Both the position numbers and the translations under genes were made by a program. Source: Croceimicrobium sp963974215 (GTDB taxonomy: Bacteria > Bacteroidota > Bacteroidia > Flavobacteriales > Schleiferiaceae). Taken from it: a stretch of DNA of 64,000 bases. A model generated the notes under the pieces. It searched no databases. It was not told the DNA's origin and worked only from the letters and a program-made list of their open reading frames with translations. Shown here one piece after another: positions 60,592 through 64,000 of this stretch. The stretch lies in NCBI GenBank assembly GCA_963974215.1, contig CAXBBL010000004.1, positions 62,001-126,000 of the forward strand. The letters run 5' to 3'. How positions within the stretch are numbered: the first letter of the stretch is position 1; every line of letters starts with the position of its first letter.

Positions 60592-61053
60592 ATGACCAAT
60601 AACGATATCATCCGACGCCTTCGCTACTTCTTCAATTTCAACGATGAAAAAATAGTCGAAATTTTCACTTTAGCCGAATTTACAGTCGATAAAAATAAAG
60701 TCAAAAATTGGTTGAGAAAGGACGAAGATCCTGAATTGGTGGAAATTAACGATAAAGAGTTAGCTACTTTTCTCAATGGCTTAATCATCGAAAAACGCGG
60801 TAAGCGTGAAGGCCCATTGCCCATTGCCGAAGATCCTCTGACTAATAATATGATCTTGCGAAAGCTAAAGATTGCTTTAGATTTTAAAAGCGATGACATC
60901 CTCGATCTATTTGCTGCTATCGACAAGAAATTGAGTAAACATGAGCTCAGTGCTTTTTTCCGTAATCCCGATCATAAATCTTACCGACCTTGTATGGATC
61001 AGTACTTGAGGAATTTCTTGCATGCCTTGCAAACTAAATACAAGCCGGTATAG
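60592..61053 (+). CDS. DUF1456 family protein (YehS-like)
   Basis: Two repeats of the DUF1456 domain are visible: NNDIIRRLRYFFNFNDEKIVEIFTLAEF with LRKDEDPELVEINDKELATFLNGLI, then NNMILRKLKIALDFKSDDILDLFAAI with FFRNPDHKSYRPCMDQYLRNFLHAL. The family is conserved, cytoplasmic and functionally uncharacterised (E. coli YehS). Length is 153 aa, normal for the family. It is a single plus-strand gene. Confidence 0.93.
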   Translation: MTNNDIIRRLRYFFNFNDEKIVEIFTLAEFTVDKNKVKNWLRKDEDPELVEINDKELATFLNGLIIEKRGKREGPLPIAEDPLTNNMILRKLKIALDFKSDDILDLFAAIDKKLSKHELSAFFRNPDHKSYRPCMDQYLRNFLHALQTKYKPV

Positions 61054-61163
61054 CCTGCAATAGATTTTAAACCAAACTATTTGTATTAGTTCCTGCCTGA
61101 TGCATTGATGGACCTTCACTCATTTTTCCAAAGCGAATTTAAATAGTTGTTTTTTGCCTATTT

Positions 61164-61499
61164 GTGATGCAGCGATTAAGGATAATCAATCTATACTTTT
61201 CAGTCCTCTTAAAAAGAACTTTGCCATTACTAATGATCCTTGTTCTTATCGGATTCTTTTATCGCATTTTTGAAATGTTCGAAATGGAGCGTAGAGGTAT
61301 AAATTCAGAATGGCTCCCTTTGGTCCTCTTTTTTCTGCTGGTAGTGGAAGTCTATTTAGCGCTAATTTACTTCTCGTGTAGGAATATTAGTCAAAAAAGG
61401 ATACATCATGTTCTTAAATTTATTCAGTTATTCTTAATCCTAATTTTTGGAATTATTCCTGGGCTTTTAGCATTATACCCTGCATTCTTTAAGACTTAA
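61164..61499 (+). CDS. Small membrane protein of unknown function
   Basis: Three hydrophobic helices fill 111 aa: TLPLLMILVLIGFFYRIFEMF, WLPLVLFFLLVVEVYLALIYF and FIQLFLILIFGIIPGLLALYPAFF. The family was not recognised. It lies 110 bp after the DUF1456 gene and 118 bp before a lipoprotein gene on the same strand. The first codons (QRLRIINLYFSVLLKR) are positively charged, consistent with a cytoplasmic N-terminus. Confidence 0.55.
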   Translation: MMQRLRIINLYFSVLLKRTLPLLMILVLIGFFYRIFEMFEMERRGINSEWLPLVLFFLLVVEVYLALIYFSCRNISQKRIHHVLKFIQLFLILIFGIIPGLLALYPAFFKT

Positions 61500-61616
61500 A
61501 ATTAAAGATTTTGATTGCCCAAAGTGCAGAAAGCGAATGACCCTTAATATAAATTTGGGGTGACTTGATAATTTTCCATGAAAAGTAGCCGTTTATTAAA
61601 TCATTAAACCAACAAC

Positions 61617-63116
61617 ATGAATAAGAAAGGCACTTCCTATTTTTTGGGAATTATACTATTTGCGCTAGTTGCTTGCAATAATCAATCGATTAATGGCAGC
61701 CAAGAAAATCAAAAGACTGAAGCTAAGTCTTCACCCAATGAATTAAAAGACTCTCTTCATGAAATTGATGAGGGTTTTGCTTCTTCTTCAGAGGAAGAAA
61801 TGCTTTCTGCAAATAGGAAAGGCCCTTTCATTAAGAACACCAAGCCTTTTTTAGTGGCTCCCATTCCAACTTTAAAAATTCCTTTTGAAAAACAGCGAGT
61901 ACTAGCACAGAAAGGTGCCACTTTCACCTTTAAGTCGGGTGCTAGTATTAATTTTCCCGCCAAAGCCTTTGTTGATGAAAATGGTGAAGTCATTAATGGA
62001 GAAGTACAAATTTCCTTGCGTGAGTTTATAAATCCCCTTGATTTCTTTTTAGCGGGCATACCGATGAACTTCGATTCTGCGGGAACAGCTTACACCTTTG
62101 AATCGGCGGGAATGTTTGAAATTAATGCCCGGTATCAAGGAAAAGCAGTTTTTGTGAACCCTGCCAATCAACCAATACTAAGCCTAAAACAGCAAAGCTT
62201 AAAGCCTGGAAATAGTATTTACTATTTAGATACCATAGCGAGGAAGTGGCTGCCAAGCCAAGAAAAGTTAATTAAAGTATCTACTATCAAAGGAAAAGTT
62301 TTTCCGATTGATTCAGATTCTGGCTTTTCATTAAATACGACGGTACCGCGGAAGCCCGTGAAACCCGCAAAAGTAGTAGAGGATAAGCCCATGTTCGATG
62401 TCTTTATTCCCTATGCCGACGCCTATGAAGAGCTGGGTATTTTTTCTAAAGCTAAATTTCAAATCGATGATAGCGAGAAGAATTATAATCCCGCGGAAGC
62501 AGACAGAGAATGGGATAAAGTGGATTTAAAACCTACCCAAACGGAAGGCGTTTACAACATTAGCTTTTCAACCAGCCAAAGGAAAATTTCCTACCGTGTG
62601 CGCCCCGTTTATGAGGGGGAGGATTATGAGGCAACCTTGCAAGAGTATTTGTTAAAAAAAGACGATTACGAGCAAATGATGAAGAAATGGATGGCGGGAG
62701 AAGAAAGACGGAAAAAAGCTTGGGCAGACCAAGAAAAAGCCGAGGGTGTAAAGGCGCAGTTTGCTCTTAACTCATTTGGAATTTGGAATTGTGATCGCTT
62801 GATTTACGGCAAACGAGTGCGAATTATGGTAGACTTTATCAACGCAGAAGGGAAGAGTATTGCACTCACCAATATTAATTTAGTCAACCAAGAGGTAAAC
62901 GGCTTATTTAGTTTTAATAGCAATAAAATCTCGCTAGACCCAAAGAAGGCTTATGCCATTTGGGGCTTTCTTGATAAGAAACTATACTATCGCTCAATGG
63001 CAGAAGTAGAGCCCGCAATTGTGGCCAATCCTAGCAAAGTGCAAAAGATACATGTGCAAGAGTTTAAGGGGCCACTAGACGATTATCAAAGTTTGAAACA
63101 GGCTTTAGGGCTTTGA
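61617..63116 (+). CDS. Large surface lipoprotein of unknown function
   Basis: The lipoprotein signal YFLGIILFALVACNNQS gives cysteine 20 as acylation site. A Ser/Glu-rich linker (ELKDSLHEIDEGFASSSEEE) follows, then a domain with GATFTFKSGASINFPAKAF and INGEVQISLREFINPLDFFLAGIPM, which resembles ZU5-like beta domains of Bacteroidota cell-surface proteins. The remainder (PMFDVFIPYADAYEELG, a charged helix DYEQMMKKWMAGEERRKKAW, FGIWNCDRLIYGKRVRIMVDF) is not recognised. Length is 499 aa. The MepA-like lipoprotein gene follows after about 45 bp. Confidence 0.65.
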   Translation: MNKKGTSYFLGIILFALVACNNQSINGSQENQKTEAKSSPNELKDSLHEIDEGFASSSEEEMLSANRKGPFIKNTKPFLVAPIPTLKIPFEKQRVLAQKGATFTFKSGASINFPAKAFVDENGEVINGEVQISLREFINPLDFFLAGIPMNFDSAGTAYTFESAGMFEINARYQGKAVFVNPANQPILSLKQQSLKPGNSIYYLDTIARKWLPSQEKLIKVSTIKGKVFPIDSDSGFSLNTTVPRKPVKPAKVVEDKPMFDVFIPYADAYEELGIFSKAKFQIDDSEKNYNPAEADREWDKVDLKPTQTEGVYNISFSTSQRKISYRVRPVYEGEDYEATLQEYLLKKDDYEQMMKKWMAGEERRKKAWADQEKAEGVKAQFALNSFGIWNCDRLIYGKRVRIMVDFINAEGKSIALTNINLVNQEVNGLFSFNSNKISLDPKKAYAIWGFLDKKLYYRSMAEVEPAIVANPSKVQKIHVQEFKGPLDDYQSLKQALGL

Positions 63117-63160
63117 TATTTATTAGCTTTTCGAGGAGTCTGAAAAATAAGAGAACTGCC

Positions 63161-63868
63161 ATGAAGACGATGAAGATCTTAATATTCATAGTGTTGAGCT
63201 TGAATTTCAATTCTTGTTCGAATATGCCAAAGGGGAAGGGCTTAAGTATTTCGCAGGGTAGCGTTAGCAAAGGCTCTTTAGAAAATGGAAGGAGGTTCCC
63301 ATACCGGGGTTCTAATTTCAAATACTTCTCCTTTCTTAGCTATACTTTCTTTAACCGTGCTTGGGTGCATTCTAAGGTTTTAGATATCAGTCTTGAAGCT
63401 TATGAAGAAATGGAACATACCTATCCTGATAAGAACTTTTTATTGATGGAATGCTCGCAAGAGAAGGGCGGGAGAATGTGGCCCCATCGTACGCATCAAA
63501 ATGGTACTTCTATAGATTTTGGCGTTCCTTTAGTTAAAAGAGGTAAAGCCCGTCATTTGCACAATTATTTTGGGATCTATCACTATTTGATGTCTTTTAA
63601 TAGGGAGGGACAGACCGGGCTAGTCAAAAATATTAGCATCGACTTCGAAGCGATGGCTCAGCACATCCTGGCCTTAGAAAAGGCGGCTCGAAAGCGTGGG
63701 ATGTTTATAAAAAAGGTGATTTTAAAGATTAATCTCAAGGATGACTTTTATAGCACGCCTTCAGGTAAAATCGTCAAGCGTAAAGGCATCTATTTTGCCA
63801 AGTCATTGCCTAAGACCATTGATGATCTGCATGATGATCACTATCACATTGATTTCGGATTTTTATAA
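63161..63868 (+). CDS. MepA-like penicillin-insensitive murein endopeptidase lipoprotein
   Basis: ATG at 63161 gives a lipoprotein signal (MKTMKILIFIVLSLNFNSCS); the open frame begins at TTG 63113. The zinc LAS/M74-type motifs are present: GGRMWPHRTHQNGTSIDFGVP (PHxxHxxGxxxD) and the final DDHYHIDFGFL (HxH-type). MepA enzymes cut D-Ala-meso-DAP cross-links in peptidoglycan. Length is 235 aa, close to MepA. It follows a large lipoprotein gene. Specificity is inferred from motifs only. The last 130 bases of the window show no gene. Confidence 0.8.
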   Translation: MKTMKILIFIVLSLNFNSCSNMPKGKGLSISQGSVSKGSLENGRRFPYRGSNFKYFSFLSYTFFNRAWVHSKVLDISLEAYEEMEHTYPDKNFLLMECSQEKGGRMWPHRTHQNGTSIDFGVPLVKRGKARHLHNYFGIYHYLMSFNREGQTGLVKNISIDFEAMAQHILALEKAARKRGMFIKKVILKINLKDDFYSTPSGKIVKRKGIYFAKSLPKTIDDLHDDHYHIDFGFL

Positions 63869-64000
63869 GAAACTATATCAAAACTATGCTTTAGCTTTGT
63901 TTGCTGCTGCTTGAACCGAATGCCCTTGTTTCAATGTCCCATAAAGTGACATTTAGTGGTAAAGGTAATTTCTATTTAAAATTTATTAATGAAAGCAGCA

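Overview
The window reads as a piece of a Bacteroidota chromosome, most likely Flavobacteriales. The evidence is a TonB receptor (SusC-like, carboxypeptidase-like N-terminus) paired with a DUF4249 lipoprotein, several proteins with type IX secretion (T9SS) C-terminal sorting domains, many lipoproteins and beta-barrels, AT-rich spacers, an almost complete lack of Shine-Dalgarno sequences, and promoters with a TTTG -7 element. No rRNA, tRNA, CRISPR array or complete transposase was seen. Both ends cut through neighbouring sequence; the first gene is partial.

Layout. 0-7 kb: end of a GNA1162-like lipoprotein gene, the proline operon proC-proB-proA, a DEAD-box helicase and a GNAT acetyltransferase, with several copies of a short inverted-repeat element between them. 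7.2-49.6 kb: about 42 kb with nearly every gene on the minus strand (mscL is the clear exception). It holds paralogous alpha/beta hydrolases, alcohol dehydrogenases, DUF4386 membrane proteins, S41 peptidases, TPR esterases, an MFS exporter, a CPBP protease, a retropepsin-like protease, outer-membrane barrels and three large TolB-like/TPR/AraC regulators. 50-64 kb: mostly plus strand, with DUF2200, a GH13 amylase with an AraC regulator, an SDR, a SUKH protein, SRPBCC, small membrane proteins, DUF1456, a large lipoprotein and a MepA-like murein endopeptidase, plus more copies of the short element.

Main result 1: a candidate regulon. Ten minus-strand promoters share a 22-bp imperfect palindrome (roughly GTYCNGNATT/ATAATTCNGRAC). 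In all ten it lies exactly 25 nt upstream of a TTTG -7 box; in four a second copy follows 20 or 21 bp further upstream. Each of the three TolB-TPR-AraC regulators lies immediately upstream of one such operator and target, and their DNA-recognition helices are nearly identical. I infer that these regulators activate a shared set of envelope, detoxification and transport genes.

Main result 2: a MITE-like family of about 261 bp with terminal inverted repeats and two internal hairpins whose loops are exactly complementary. Seven full, deleted or divergent copies flank, but do not enter, the 7-56 kb block. One copy interrupts a T9SS gene; removing it with one 6-bp target duplication restores the reading frame. 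Another rewrote the last codons of proB. Several genes are broken: an ECF sigma factor with a one-base frameshift next to a membrane protein with an in-frame stop, a T9SS protein, and three or more gene remnants. All functional calls come from reading motifs by eye, not from database searches.
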